Below, piece by piece: positions 25,104 through 38,615 of a DNA stretch of 64,000 nt. The DNA lies in contig JH720302.1 in the NCBI GenBank assembly GCA_000231825.2, forward strand, positions 533,478 through 597,477, written 5' to 3'. The notes below the pieces were generated by a model that saw only the letters and a list, made by a program, of their open reading frames with translations, did no database searches and had not been told where the DNA came from. Position 1 is the first letter of the stretch. Each line of letters starts with the position of its first letter. The translations under genes were made by a program, and so were the position numbers. The DNA is from Tetrahymena elliotti 4EA. Taxonomy: Eukaryota; Ciliophora; Oligohymenophorea; Hymenostomatida; Tetrahymenidae.

Positions 25104-25918
25104 GAAAACAGAAACTGAAAAAATAAATTTTAGAAAGTGCAAGTTAAACAAAAATAAAACATATTAATATAATTTAAAAACTTTAATGTCTATATATCAA
25201 TAACTGCCTCTAATTTTAAATACATTTCATTGCTTATTTAATTAGATATTTTTATTTATTTTATTTACATTTTCTATTTTCTATTTTCATATTCAATTTT
25301 ACAATTTTTCTTTTTTGGTTAATCTTGCTGACAAATAAAAAATAATTTATCAATCAATCAATCAATAATACTCTCTCTCAATAAATATTCTTAAAAGAAA
25401 AGAAGAAAAAAATGTATTATAAGTAGATTTTTAATAACTGTTTTAGTTCGTTGAAAGAATTATTTATTTAATGCTATTAATTTACAAATATAATTCTTTT
25501 ATACTATTACAGTTATTTATTTCTACATACTTATTCAACTAAAAAAATTGTGTTTTAATAAAATATTTATGATAGATTCAAATTATTAGTTAAATAAGAC
25601 AAATATTTTTTTGTTATTTTCTATGAAAGAAACCAACAAATTTTTTAAAAATTTGTAATTTATTTAAAAAAACCGTAAAAATAAATTTTCATATGATTAA
25701 TTGGTGTCATTGGTCTTTCTTTAAAAACTTAGTTATAAATTAAAAAAGAAGATTAATAAAACCTCAAATTTCTTAAAATTATTAATGCTATTTATCCAAA
25801 ATTTTAAGAGTGATTAATATTTTTATTATTAATAAAATTTGATAGAAATATATAGAGAGTATTAATTTATAATTATTATTTTCTTTTAAGTATAAAGTGC
25901 TTGGTTAATCAGTTATAT
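25104..25918. other. Intergenic between convergent eIF3a (+) and LRR gene (-)
   Basis: No coding frame. AT-rich 3' flanks of both genes. Contains a short ATCA microsatellite. Confidence 0.6.
25349..25366. repeat. (ATCA)n microsatellite
   Basis: Four to five tandem ATCA units downstream of eIF3a, followed by a CT run. Confidence 0.7.
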
Positions 25919-27724
25919 TCATGAGTACTCTACCAATCTTTTATTTTTTCTTAGACAAAATTATTTAGATAGGTTTGTTAGGTTATTTCCTAAGCTAATT
26001 TTTATTTAATTTAGGAAAGGCAGCTGTGTTAGTTTTTTATTTATTTAGGAGATGATCTAATTTAAGTCATATTTTTCATTTTCTAGATCATTAGCTAAAA
26101 TTTCTTCAAGTTCTACTTAAAGTTAAACTTGGAATAATTTTTTAAGTTTAGCTATACTTTCAGAGATATCCATAACAGATAATATACCAATATAGTTGGA
26201 GGGTCTTATTTCTACTTTTAAGCAAATCAAATTTTCATAATTTTATATTTTTTTACATAAATTTTTAATTCCTTCAATGGTAATATGACTCTAACTTCCT
26301 ATAGAAATACTAAGCATCCTAAGATTCTAAAAGGCATCAATGCTATTGAGTAACATCTATAAACCATAATCTTTTAATTCTATGAAATTGGCTGTACCTA
26401 TATTGAGTTTTCTAATTTCATTTTCTTGTCTTTAAAACCTTAATGTATCTAATTAGTATATCCCAAATTTATTTTCTTTTAAATCTTATAAGTCATTTAT
26501 TAAATTTATTAAACATATGCTAGATAAAACAGGGATAAACAGATTCAAGTTTTATAAATTTTTCAGCTTATTAAAGCCTTGTCTTGCTAAATTAACAATT
26601 TGATTATCAAAACGACTGTTTGCTTAACTCTCATCTCTGTCTAGATCGTTCTCATCATCAAGTTAAATGAGTCTTAATTAAAGTGAATTCAAATTTATCA
26701 AATTATTTATACCTTTAACTAAATTTCTAAATGAATCCAAATCTAAGGAGTCTCCTATATGTACAGAAAGTTGCTTAAGTTAATTCAAATTCTACAAGGC
26801 TTCACCTAATTAAGAAATGCTTTCATATGTAATATTATTTTATGGCAATATTTCAAAAGTTAGATTATGTAAACTTGTAAGTTGCTTTATTCCTTATGCT
26901 AAATAAAGGCACCCTTTCTCACCAATATCATTATAGCATCCTACTTTTAAATCAAGACTTCTCAGTTGATTTGTAAATTTAAACCCATTTCCTAGAGATT
27001 TGCTTCCATGCTTTCCAAAGGAGTTGAAATTTCCAATATGAATTTTCAGGTGAATTAATCTGTTTAATTCTTAGAGATTAAATTAAATTTTTGTTTATTT
27101 ACTTAACATGCTACCATCCCCTAAATTCAAGTTTATATTTTCTAAATTTTTTAAAGAATTTATGCACTCACAGACATGCTTTACTCCTAGACATTCTACA
27201 GAATTGTGTCCCTCTATTTTCAGGAAAAGAATTGAGAGATTACTTAGTAATTTTATGCCTTCAGTAATAGCAATACATCCATCTGTCTAAATATTGTTTT
27301 CGCTGTATATTTTCAAAGTTAATGACTTCAAATTTTTCAAATACTTTATTCCTTCTTTTAAGCCAACGCACCCTTAATCACTAATATTGTTGTAACTATG
27401 AATGATAAGAACCAACTCTTACAAATCAGGCATCTTTTTCAGAATTTTACCAATTAAAAAACAACTTTTAGAAGAAATTTTATTTGAATTTCCAATAATC
27501 AATTAAAAATGTCTAACATGGCTAGTCTCTTATATATTTTCATAAATAAGTTTACAACCTTCTTCACCAAAATAACAGCAATCTGCTATTTCTATTCTCA
27601 AAGCTTATAGATCTCTTAAATTAGAGAAATAAACTCCTAAATCCTTCTATTTACTTAAATCAAATTTACTTTTTTATTCTATCTTTATTAATAACTCCGA
27701 AATTTGCTACCTTTCTTTTTGCAT
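25919..27724 (-). CDS. Leucine-rich repeat protein, ribonuclease-inhibitor-like (601 aa)
   Basis: Single exon on the minus strand: ATG at 27722-27724 (MQKERQQISELLIKIEQ), TGA at 25919-25921, 602 codons. It carries repeated LRR units of the long type: LKSLTLKIYSENN, GCIAITEGIKLLSNLSIL, LRSLDLKVGCYNDIGEKG, LKQLSVHIGDSLDLDSF, LRMLSISIGSQS. The pattern (L-x-x-L-x-L-x-I, then an acidic/glycine turn and an amphipathic helix) resembles ribonuclease-inhibitor LRRs. No signal peptide or membrane segment is visible. It is unrelated at close range to the 12-20 kb LRR trio. An upstream ATG at about 27830 would need an extra frame change, so the in-frame one at 27724 was chosen. Function unknown. Confidence 0.85.
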
Positions 27725-28123
27725 TTTTTTATATAAAAGTAATATCAATTTCTTCAAAAAATAAATTATCGCAATTTTTTATTTGTTTATTCATCAATTC
27801 AATTTCTTAATTAATGAGGGTTTTATGCGATTGCATAGCTTCATAACCACAAAAAAAAATACATTATTTTCTCATTTAATATTAAAAAAAATACATACTA
27901 GAATTTAATGTATAATATTTTAAGCTAGTTCTACTTAAAATAATATTTTTATTATGTATTAAATACTAAAAAAATAGTATAAATTAAAAATTGATGATTG
28001 ATTTATCAATAAAAAAATAATTTTTACGGTATTTAATTAATTTTAAATTAAGTTTTTGATTTTGAAATTAAGTACGAGTTGCTTACATTTATTTATATTT
28101 GCTTTAAGAGAGATGTTATCCAT
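27725..28123. other. Intergenic between two minus-strand genes
   Basis: Nothing beyond AT-rich spacer: the 5' flank of the LRR gene and the 3' flank of the histidine kinase gene. Confidence 0.6.
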
Positions 28124-31100
28124 TCATTTTTTCTTTTTTAATAGACTTTGTTCTAAAACGAAGTCAAGATGGAATACTTGGATTGGTTTACCAATGAAAA
28201 ATTTCATTCCCCTTTTTTTTGCTTGAGCTTTGTCTTCATTACTGACAAATGCAGTACAAGCAGATATTATAGGAGGATTGATGTTTGGATGCTTTTACTT
28301 GTAAAAATCTAGGATAGATTAGGTTGATTAATATCCATTCATTATTGGCATATCTATATCCATTAGAATGAGTTTAAAGTGGGGGCAGCATTAATTTTTA
28401 GTTTTTTCAATTACTAAATCCAAAGCCTTCTATCCATCAAATGCTTAGTCAGCAATAATCGAATAGGATTAAAGTAATTTAATCATTACAAGCAAATTGA
28501 ATTAGTTATCATCAACTACAAGGACTTCATTACATTTACACTTTTTCTTTGAAAAATATTGCTAAAGCTTGTTTTTAATTTTATTTTATTTCTAGAATAA
28601 ATGATCTTCAGAATTTTATTAAATTAAAATATCCATGTCTTATCCATCTTATTCATTTTCATTATGACTAATTTAAATGAATAATTTTTTCTTAGGGCTT
28701 TCTTTATTCATTTTAACTTCTGTGCTTTGATTTTTCTTAACATTAATTGGAAAATCTTTTTTCACTTCTAGGGAACTCTTTTCTTCAATTAACATAGGTT
28801 AGTCCTATGAATTAATTTTTTGTGAATCAAAAGGGTTCTATTCCTAGTCATTTTGCAATTCAAAGTTAAAAGTGACATTGTTTAAATCTTAATTCTGTCT
28901 GCTTATGTCTAAATCTTCTCTATTATTAGTAGCTAAAAGCCTTTAAGTATCATTTAATATAAGATAAGAAATATTATGAAAGGAATTATTTCTTCCACTT
29001 TCAAAAGCATATTAAGAGTTATCTTTGTTTTAATGAGATTACTAAGCAGTTGTTGAAATATTAGTATTCATGTTAAAAATTTATTTTTAAGAGAAATAAA
29101 TATCATTTTAATGCTGTTATTATTATTAATATTCATTAAATTAATCAACTTATTTATTTTTATTTTAAGGCAACTCGCTAATTTATCTTTAATCTTAATA
29201 ATTGTTGTTTTCAATTATTTAAGGACTGGTAAATATTTTAATTGGTGTCTTTTGTTTGAGATTCTTTCCATCCTTAGGAGTACTTGAGGAATAAACTGTT
29301 GATGAAACACTTGAAGATTACGATTAAAAATTTCTATTTTCTTAATATTCTTGTTAGAAAATAGGGGATTATCCCTAAAAAGGAAATAAATTTTATATGT
29401 AATATACTGAATTATCAATATCTGAAATACTATCTAAGATATCACAACTTTTAATACTTTTCATTGGTTGGTTTTTCTTTGATTCAGACTAATTTTTCTT
29501 ATTTTCACTACCCCCTTCCTACAAAATGTTGGACTTATCTAGCATATAAGAAATAGAAATGGAGTTATTACTTTTTCTTTTCTTTTCACTATTTATGTTG
29601 TTTATAAATTCATTAATATATTCTTAATTGCTTTAGTCATTCTTTAGTGTATTCTCTTCGAATTTACTGCCTTTTCTCATAAATGTATTTCTGATATAAG
29701 CTGTTAGGAATTATTTTTTTTCAGATTCTTCTTTGGCAATAACAGAGTTGAAAGACCCCTTTGAAATCGGAGATTAGCTAAAGTGCTTAGGTGTCTATTA
29801 AGATTTATTCGTTAGTCCCTTTTGACTACTTAAATCACTTTTAAATTCTTAGCTTTACATTGTTGTATAGCTAATGCTTCTCCAATTTAATAAAATATTA
29901 TTAAACGGACTGGCTTTTATACCTAGCTATGATTTCTAATTAGCAACTTCTCTATTTTTCACATAAAAAGTAAATTTAGAACCTATCCCTACTTCACTTT
30001 TCAGAGATATCCCTTTATTTTCACTCAAACCTTTCACTATCTTTTATGAAATAGTCAACCCTAATCCTGCTCCAGTACTATTCAAATCTTTCTTTTTCTT
30101 GCTTGGCTATTTATTTTTAAATTTTTTTCATTTATTTGAATATGTTGTTTAAAAAAATCTTAAATGATAAAAATTATTTTGTTCTCCATTTTGTTTCAAA
30201 TTTATTCAAATTAAAATGGATTTTATTTTTTCATTCGATTAGAATTAGGTTTGAAGAAAAAATTTATTTACATTGTCCATGTAATCAAAAATGAAATTAT
30301 GGAGATGAGGTGGTATACCGCAGCCGGTGTCTTCTACAGAAATTTCAATTAAATCTTTCTATTCTGGAGAAGGGGAGACATTAACATTAATATAACCACT
30401 ATTTGTGTATTTGATAGCATTACTGACTAGATTAATCAGCACTTACTTAATTCTCTCTTAGTCGCTGTTTATGATTCTTGGTATTTGGTTATCTACTGTG
30501 AGAAGAAGTTCTATTCCTTTAAATTCAGCTGAATAACTGAATATGTTCAAACATTCTTACAAAGTTGGATATAATTCGAAGCTTGAGAATTTTAATTAGA
30601 AACTGTTCTAAGATATTTAGGCATAATCAAGAATATCATTAATAATAAAATATAACAGTTAGTTATTAAAGAAAGCAGGCTAAAGATAATCTTATTTAAG
30701 TGTTTCGCTTATATGGTCAGATTGCAGTAGCATTTATAGCATACTCATAGAGCAGTTTAATGGTGTTCTTAGCTCATGAGAAATACTTGATAATATTTTC
30801 AGTTTGAATCTATTCATTTAATCTTGTTCTTCTTGCTCTATTTATTTAGTAATATCTTAAAAAATTATAAAAAGCATTGGATTGTGTAATTTTTCGTTAA
30901 TTAAGAAATTATTTTTTTTAGATGTGTTGAAATTAGACTAGATATGAATGTGCTTGTTACTAATCTTACCAATAGAGCTTTCTTTTACTTAATCCTTATC
31001 CTCTTCAGCAGAAGTTGAAGTTGGAGAACTCCATAATTTTATTTAAACTTTAATTATTTTATTTACTTTTTGTTTTTTCATTCCTTACTAATGCTGAAAT

Positions 31101-33376
31101 TACTGTTATTGCTTTAAATCTGCTAAACTATTTATTCCCTTTGTAAATGTTTGAGATTAAGGTACTTGTAGATTATTTTTACTTGAAGGATGTTATTTAA
31201 GGTCTTCATTAGTTATCTCATGCTCAAGAAGATAACTTAATGTGGCTACTTTTTACTCTTCTTCTAGAATTGCATTAAATGTGTAACCTTAATTTGACAG
31301 AATTTAAACTGTCTTCTCGCAATTTTGTAACCATTCCTCCTAAACCAAAGAATTAAAATCTAAATTATTTTCCGATTTGCAATGTCTATGTCCAATATTT
31401 TATCTATAGATCTAAACTAATGAAATAATCTCTGATATAATTACCTCAAATGACTTTTCGTCAGTGCTATAAATAAATTTATCTTTCTATTCTTTTTTAC
31501 TATCTTCTTCATATTATTTTTTCTTGAATTACAAATTATTTTTCATAAATTAAATATTTTTGTTGCTCTTTTTCTAAAATATTTTGCTGTCAAATTTATT
31601 TGACTAATTATCATTTTATTCATTATCACTGTATTGATCTTCTTCAACTTCTTTTATACTCGTTTCATTTACTTTTTCATTATGATTGTCTTCTTCTATT
31701 TATCTCTCCTTATTCTTAAAAATTACTTTAGAAGATACCATTTAAATATCACTCTGAGTTGCCCATTTAGAATTGATAAACGTATTCTTTTTTTAATCAG
31801 ATCTATTTGCTTTTCTTCCTCCTTAAGCTTCATTTGCTATTAGATTAGCTGATTATAAATTATTTGTTCCATTTGAATTCTTTTTATTCCCATCAAAATT
31901 TATCTAATTTAAATTTTATGAATCATACAAACCGTTTATTAATTTTGTATTCATCTTTGCTGTTTAGGTATCCCCATTTATATTTTTATCAAGGAGATCT
32001 CCATCTTTTATTTTAACTTCTTTTTTAAGTTAAAATAGCTTTGATATTATCTTAGAACTTTTCTAAATTGATAAAATATTTAGCATTTATTTATTATGAA
32101 ACACTATGCACTGATTCAAATCCATCAAAATAACTCCCTGATTTATTTAATTAAGAACTTAGGTGGAAAGATTGCTCACAATGTAATTTTTATTTTTATC
32201 TTAAACAAAATCTGTGGTAACTAAACGTCTTTGCATAGATTTCTGGTAGTTTTAAATAGAGGAAGAAAACTAATCAAACATTGAACTTATTGATTGGCTT
32301 CTCTTAAATGCACTTTCTTAATTCGTTAATTATAACTTTTACTAAAAAATGTTTGGTGAAAATATTTTTGGAGAGCTTCTATTTGGAGTAGAGTGCATGC
32401 TTTGACGCTTAAAAAACTCCTTTTATGTACAAAATGTAATAGGATCTAACTTTTTCTCTGTCATTAGTAAGCTCTATATTTGATTGCTTAACTGTTATCC
32501 AGATTTCTTGTTTAAAATCGATTTTTTATTCCCATAAACTGTCTTTAAATTAATATTTTTTAGGCTTGAATTATAAAGAGAATATCTAGATGGGCATTTA
32601 AACAAAGTAGAAATAAATATTTCATATTACTTCTACAAAATATCTTGATTGAAATACTAGAATAAAATAACTAAAATTAAAAAAAGGCTCTTTATAATGT
32701 TAAAAATATTAACTTTGATTTGCAATCTAATGATTAAATAAATTATATTTAAATCTAAAAGAATAATTTTAAATCTCCATTATTTTTGTTATTCGGAGAG
32801 CCAAATCAGAGTTAATATTATAATTATTATATCTCCTATCCCTACTTATTGCTAAGAAGTTTGAGCAATTAGCTCTACTCGAAGTATTAGCCTTAATTAC
32901 ACTAAAGAACACTATAAACAATTATCTTTATCCAATATCTATCCTAATTTAGTTTTATTAGAGAAAATATTTAAATCATTCTTAATTGGATTATTAATCT
33001 GTCTTTTTGCAATTATTATCTGAATTATCAAAGCGAGATTAAGAAATGCAGTAACAATTAAAATGGTAGTGGCTTTAGAAATAATGTATTTATCTTACTC
33101 ATATTATTTACAAGATAAAGGAATAAATAAATTCATATCTTAAAATAAATCAGATTCTAAATATGCCATAATTAGCTAAATCCCATCAATAATATTTTGC
33201 AAAAGATCTATTATTATTAGCATTAAAATAGAATTTTAATTTAATTTGCCCAGACTCATTATAAATGTATTGTCTTTTGTTTTTAATTCTTCGCTATTCT
33301 CTTGCATGGAATGTAGCTACATTTGTTAGTTATTTAAACTTGTTGGCTATAAATTTATGTTCTACACTTGCTTCAT
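28124..33376 (-). CDS. Membrane hybrid histidine kinase with C-terminal receiver domain (1695 aa)
   Basis: Two exons with one intron at 30107-30271. ATG at 33374-33376, TGA at 28124-28126, 1696 codons. The N-terminal 250 or so residues hold several hydrophobic segments (ATTILIVTAFLNLALIIQII, VGIGDIIIIILTLIWL, FNIIKSLFLILVILF), so the protein sits in a membrane. A PAS-like stretch (QGVILMDLNQCIVFHNKQML) follows. The dimerization box SISHELRTPLN has its phospho-accepting His near residue 867. The ATPase has the N-box VLINLVSNAIKYT, G1 EDTGCGIPP and G2 GAGLGLTI. A Ser/Asn/Gln-rich linker of about 500 residues leads to a receiver domain (VLVVDDNQFNL; LILMDIDMPIMNGYQ, phospho-Asp near 1618; conserved Lys in IGKPI). 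All catalytic motifs are present, so phosphorelay activity is expected. The signal it senses is unknown. Confidence 0.92.
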
Positions 33377-35097
33377 AAATAATTAATTCTACCTGCTTTT
33401 ATTAAATAAATTGAATATTACCACTAATAAGAAGAATCTGTATGCAAAATTAATTACATTATTATAAAATTAAAATAAATATTTAGTTAGTTAGCTATAT
33501 CAATTATGTTAACTTTTATTTTTTTAATTTGTCAATCTCATCATCAAAATAATAATTTTTAAAATAATAAAGTATGTTTAAAATTAATCAAGTAAATAAA
33601 TCATCTTCTTATCTTAACAAATTATATTTTTTTCATTTATTTTATTTTTTATGTAAACAAAATCTGATTCTAGTGTTTTAATTAATTAAAAAGACTATGT
33701 TATTTAAAAAATATTTTTTATCTCCTCAAAAAAATATATAAAAATAAGATTTTTGTTTTTATTTGCTAACTTTAATGCTATTTTTAATTCCAGTCGTGTT
33801 GAAATAAATTGTATTTTCTTTTATTTTTACCAAAACTAAAATATTTTGAAGGGGAGTAGATATTAGGTTTTGAAGAAATTATTTGTTTGTTATTAACAAA
33901 AGAAACTCTTAATTCTTTTATGAGGAATTAGAGTATTAAATTTGGTAATAATTTCAATTAATAAATTGGAATTTTAAATGTACTATCTTATTTCTATCAT
34001 TTAAATATCCTTTAGAGTTTCATTATTACTTTAATGATAAAGAAGTTTCTTGTCAAAAATAAATTATATTCAGATCTTTTTATTTATTGTTTTAAAATGT
34101 ATTTTTACTAATAAATCTATTACTTGATTTGTACAAGCAACTCTGTAATTAATATTTTAAATATATTTCATTTGTCTAAAATTAACTCAGAACAAATTTC
34201 AGGATTAATTGATTTTAAATAAGAGTATTTTATCAATAAAAAATATATAAAAGAATAGCTCGTTCATTTTTTTAAAGAAAAAAAAATCATTTAACTATCA
34301 AAATCTATGCTTTTCTCTTATAATCAGCATTATCTCTTCTCTTTTTTGAGCTTTTTTTTTAATATTTAAACTGCTATTGGATTTTGAAAAATATGAAGAA
34401 AATAGAAAAATTAAAATATTAGTAAATAAATTATTATTGTATAAGTTTTATCTTTAATAATCTAAAAATTAACAATTCCATATTTATTTCATAAGAAATT
34501 TTAATATAACAGATCATGCATAAAAAATATTAATTTAATTGCATTTTTATCAGCTATTAAAATAATAATTTATCAATTTTTAGTTACATTAGAAAATATT
34601 ATGATTGTCAAAATCAATAGAACTACCTAAATGTATTCATTTTTGGTTAATAATTTAGATGTTTTAGTTTTTCGTGAAAGATTTAAAGTAAATTTTATTT
34701 TATTTATTCAATCTAGTTTTAAGGCTCAACATCAGTTTTATGAATAAGAATTAAACATAAAACTAATTAATAAATTTAGATTTTATGTCTTAGTTTTATC
34801 TCTGAGTGAGCAAATCAAAAAATAAACTCATTTATTTCATTATTTTCATGTATATGCTACTAAATATAATTTCTATAATATTTATTTATTATAATTTAGG
34901 TTTTATCTTGTATTCAAATTGTTATTTGCTCTCTGAATAGAAAGATATATTAAATACAAATACATATTAAAATCTTTATTAGTTGTTTATTAATTTTATT
35001 TTTTAGAAAAAAAACTATTATAATATTAATCTACTTTAAAATAAGCTATTCATACAAACAAATAGTTTTAAAATAATTAAAATTTTGATTAAATTAA
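33377..35097. other. Long AT-rich intergenic region
   Basis: No coding frame seen on either strand. Around 34800-34950 imperfect repeats of a 'gagtgagcaaat' / 'atttgctctctgaa' type occur. Nothing else stands out. Confidence 0.55.
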
Positions 35098-35667
35098 TCA
35101 GATTAGTAGAGTTACTAAATAAATTATGAAAGAATAGCTAAAGAAGTAGCTAAAGCTATTTGATTTGGGTATACATTGATTGCTATCAACTTAATATTTA
35201 GATGTATCACAAACACAGTCATTAGAAGTACTACTCTTTGAAAAACCTAGGCTTTTGCAATAGGTTCTCTTATCAGAACAAAGGCCAGAATTTGACTATA
35301 AACAATTATGTGGGCTTTAACATGTGTAAGAATTAGGTGGAGCATTAAATCCATTTTAAGTCATACATACACTTAAATAATTTTAGCATAATTGTAATCT
35401 AGGAGTTAAACACTCTTGATCTGTAGGAGCTACACATACTCCTTTTTAGCTTTAATAACCAATTAAACTGCATGCACTTTGAGTATCATTACATTTAGCT
35501 CCAGATAAGCAATTGGTAGGAGCTGCACATGACTGATTAGGATCTAAATCTTTAAAGAAACCTAAATCAATACATTATTCTGAACATGGCTGTACTTGAA
35601 CATTGCACTAACAAAAGACAGTAGAAGCAAGTAACAGAGTGGTAACAATTATTATAGAAAGCTTCAT
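35098..35667 (-). CDS. Small Cys-rich secreted, probably GPI-anchored surface protein (189 aa)
   Basis: Single exon: ATG at 35665-35667, TGA at 35098-35100. The signal peptide is MKLSIIIVTTLLLASTVFCQ. The body has about 18 cysteines in repeated spacing (CSEQCIDLGFF, SCAAPTNCLSGAKC, VCVAPTDQECLTPRLQLC). The C-terminus ends in a hydrophobic stretch (FFSYSFIIYLVTLLI) after a Ser/Asn-rich spacer, with no charged tail, which is typical of a GPI-attachment signal. The layout resembles ciliate immobilization antigens and related Cys-rich surface proteins that coat cells and cilia. It pairs with the neighbouring gene at 36777-37463 in the same orientation. Surface role inferred; no close family recognised. 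Confidence 0.8.
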
Positions 35668-36776
35668 AATTTGATATGTTTTCTTAAATTAATCTAAATT
35701 TTTAATAAATATATAAATTATAAACAACAATTAAAGTGTTTTTCTGAAATACCTAAATGTAATTTTAATCAAATAAAGTCAATACTTTCTTTCTAATGAT
35801 TTTCTTTAGATTTTTATTTACTTAAAAAAATAATAATTCATTAGATTTCTCATATCAAAAGTATTTCGAATTGTAAACCACACATTAGTTATCGTATTTC
35901 AAGAAAAATCAACCACATTATTTTTGTATTTCTATCTAAAATAAAGATATTTATTCAGCTATTTATTAACTCAATACTTTACTCAATAAACTCTAAATGA
36001 ATAAAATATTATCCGTAATGAGTAATAAATAAGTTCAAGAATAAAAATAGTATTTTATTCTCAAATTTTAATTAATTATTACTCCTATTTAAGTGATAAA
36101 TTGACAAAATTATTTATTCAAAAATAATACTGTTTTTCCTCTTAAATTTGTATTTCGTGCTCTTTAACAAATCACCTTACTGAGCAGGGGGTAAAAAACT
36201 TTTCCTATATAAAAAATACCTAAACTCACTGCTAGTTAAATTTAGAGGTATTACAGTATTAACTAACTTCTCTACTAATCAATACGTATTGTTTTTTATA
36301 ATTAATTTTTAAGGTTGTATGTATGATTATTTCTTTTTAATAAATATTTTTATTTAATTGTTTGTTCTTATTTGTTTAGATATTTGGTGATAAAAATTAG
36401 TCTATTTTATTTTTATTGAGGCAATTTATTATAGTAAAATATTAACATAATCTTTCAAAATTCGACATAAGTATTTATAGTAACTTAATGGTGAATTGAA
36501 TGATCTAATAATAATTTTAAACTTAAATAATAATATCTTATTGATGTTTAGAATAAATCATAAAAATATTTAATAATTTGAAATAGATTATCGCAAATAT
36601 AAGGTAAGATAACTAAGATGAAATATTGTAATGAAAGTTCTTCTTTTTAAAAAATAAATTAACTTTATATTGAAAGCAATTTTTATAGCTTGTGTTTTTA
36701 AAACAAACAAACAAACAGTTATAAAATATTTACAAAGTAAAAAGGAATGAAAAGTAATTTTACAAAAATAAATTTA
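35668..36776. other. Intergenic between the two Cys-rich surface protein genes
   Basis: No coding frame seen; AT-rich, with a short CA/A-rich repeat near 36705 and a G-tract (gagcagggggtaaaaaac) near 36185. Confidence 0.55.
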
Positions 36777-37463
36777 TCAGAAAATTAAAATTGAGTAGAG
36801 AATTGTTAAAATAGTTAAAAAGCCGCTTGCTGTGGTTGAAGGAAGACATTCAATCATATCATCTATACCTTTACACTTACAATCTAGATTAATTGTAGAA
36901 TTAGCAGAATAGCCTTTCGATAAACAATAAGTATAAGTACCTCCACAGAGTTGTAAACCTGTAGCAGTACATGAGCTAGGAGGGGCACAGGCTTAACTAA
37001 TTGTTACATTCTAAGAGAGCCCATTTTAAGTCATGCATGGATATAATGGGCTTCCACAACCCTAGGAAGAAGATAAGCATAAAGAGTCTGTAGTAGAACC
37101 ACATGATTTTGAAGCTGCTTATTATAATCCATAAAGACTTGTGCATAAACTTAAAGTAGAAGTTTAGCACATACTATTTCCAGGACTGGAGCATAGAGCA
37201 TAAGAAGGTAAAAGACAGTTCCCTTGATTATTTTAGTATCCAACCATTGTGCAAGCTTATAAATATGTATTTTTTGTACTATCGCATGCACCTGCAGTTT
37301 TCAAACAAGATGTCGGAGCAGTGCAAGGGCCTTTTTCTTTTAAAGTGCCTTAAACAAATCCTATTGTAACACAGTCAGCTGTGCATAAATTATCTGGATC
37401 AGTGCAAGCAGAAAAGACTTTGGCTATTAAAAGAGATATACATAATATATATGAAAACATCAT
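36777..37463 (-). CDS. Small Cys-rich secreted, probably GPI-anchored surface protein (228 aa)
   Basis: Single exon: ATG at 37461-37463, TGA at 36777-36779. The signal peptide is MMFSYILCISLLIAKVFSA. Repeated Cys spacing follows (CTDPDNLCTADC, PCTAPTSCLKTAGAC, NCLLPSYALCSS, ACAPPSSCTATGLQLC), then a Ser/Thr-rich spacer and a hydrophobic C-terminus (GFLTILTILYSILIF), consistent with GPI anchoring. It shares the C-x-A-P-x-x-C motif, the CMTQNG motif and the overall plan with the 189-aa neighbour, so the two are diverged tandem paralogues. A role as a surface coat protein of the i-antigen type is inferred. A second ATG follows immediately, so the exact start is ambiguous by one codon. Confidence 0.8.
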
Positions 37464-38615
37464 TATTTTAAGATTAAATATTTATTGGTTTTTAAGTTTT
37501 TGATGAATTATTTTTTTTAATTTAATTAATCTAATTAAAGAAAACTAAAGATAAAATAAGTAATAGATATTTTCACGCTAAAAGAAAAAAAAAATTTAGT
37601 TAAAATCTATGTTTGAACTGCTAGCTGTTTACTTTACTTTAAAAAGCATGTTAATTGTTTTTTCACAGTAAAAAAGAAAATTAAAGATTTTCACACAAAA
37701 TAATAATTAAAATATATTATTTATATTCTTTCTAAATATTTTGAAAGCCGTTATTTTATAGAAACAATTCAGAAATAAATCAAAATTATTGTTTTTGGGA
37801 TTTAATTTACTTTTTTGAATTTTTATTTCTGAAATATTAAGAAAATCTATCTTAAAATTTTGATATTAACTTTATCTATTTCTTTAAAATTTCTCTTTAA
37901 AATGAAAGACTTTCTCTTTTTTTAAACTCGTTTTTTCTCTGAATTAATTTTATTTTCAAGTAGATTGAAAATATTTTACCTCATTTAAAAAATAAAATAA
38001 AAATTTTAATTCTAAATTTGATATTTTTATGATTTTTTATTTCAAAGAATCTGAAAAGAAAAGAAGGATTTGGTTTTAATCTAAAGAAATGAAAAAAGGA
38101 GATTAATAATAAATATCTTTTTTTTAAAATTAAATAATTTAACTTACTAAATTTCAAAAGAAAAATAAATGAAAAATATGTTTTTTTCTTATTTTTTTAT
38201 TTTTGATTATTTTAAATATTTTATTTAAAAAATAAAATGGGTTTTCTTTTGAATAAATGAATAATTTTTTGTTCGATAAATAAGGAGATGCAGATGGTGT
38301 GGGCACTAAAAAAAAGAAGAAATAAAATGAAAAAATATTTAGTTTTTTAAAGATTTATTTGGTGAGGAATTCAAATCATTAAAATAAAATATTAATAGAG
38401 ATATGTAATTGCCCAATTGAAGATTCAGAAGTGTTCTGATGAGAAGCTTTTATTTATTTTTGAAAAGGAAATATAGATGATGGATATTCTAATAGCTTTG
38501 AATTTATATATGAAGAAAATTTTTTTTCTAAGATATATAATAGTAACAACAATAATAATAATTATCATAATTTCATAAGAACAAATAGCAAAAGTAATAA
38601 AAAATTTAAGGAATC
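37464..38615. other. Intergenic; possible upstream exon at 38257-38430
   Basis: Divergent promoter region between the Cys-rich gene (-) and the vWA gene (+). From ATG 38257 a TGA-free frame of about 60 codons reads MNNFLFDKQGDADGVGTKKK and later ICNCPIEDSEVF before a TGA. It looks protein-like but I could not join it to the vWA frame with a convincing intron. It may be an upstream exon, a small gene or chance. Confidence 0.35.

Noticed and set aside
27108..27290. + strand ORF of 60 codons
   Set aside because: Antisense shadow of the minus-strand LRR gene, whose frame is continuous and has LRR periodicity.
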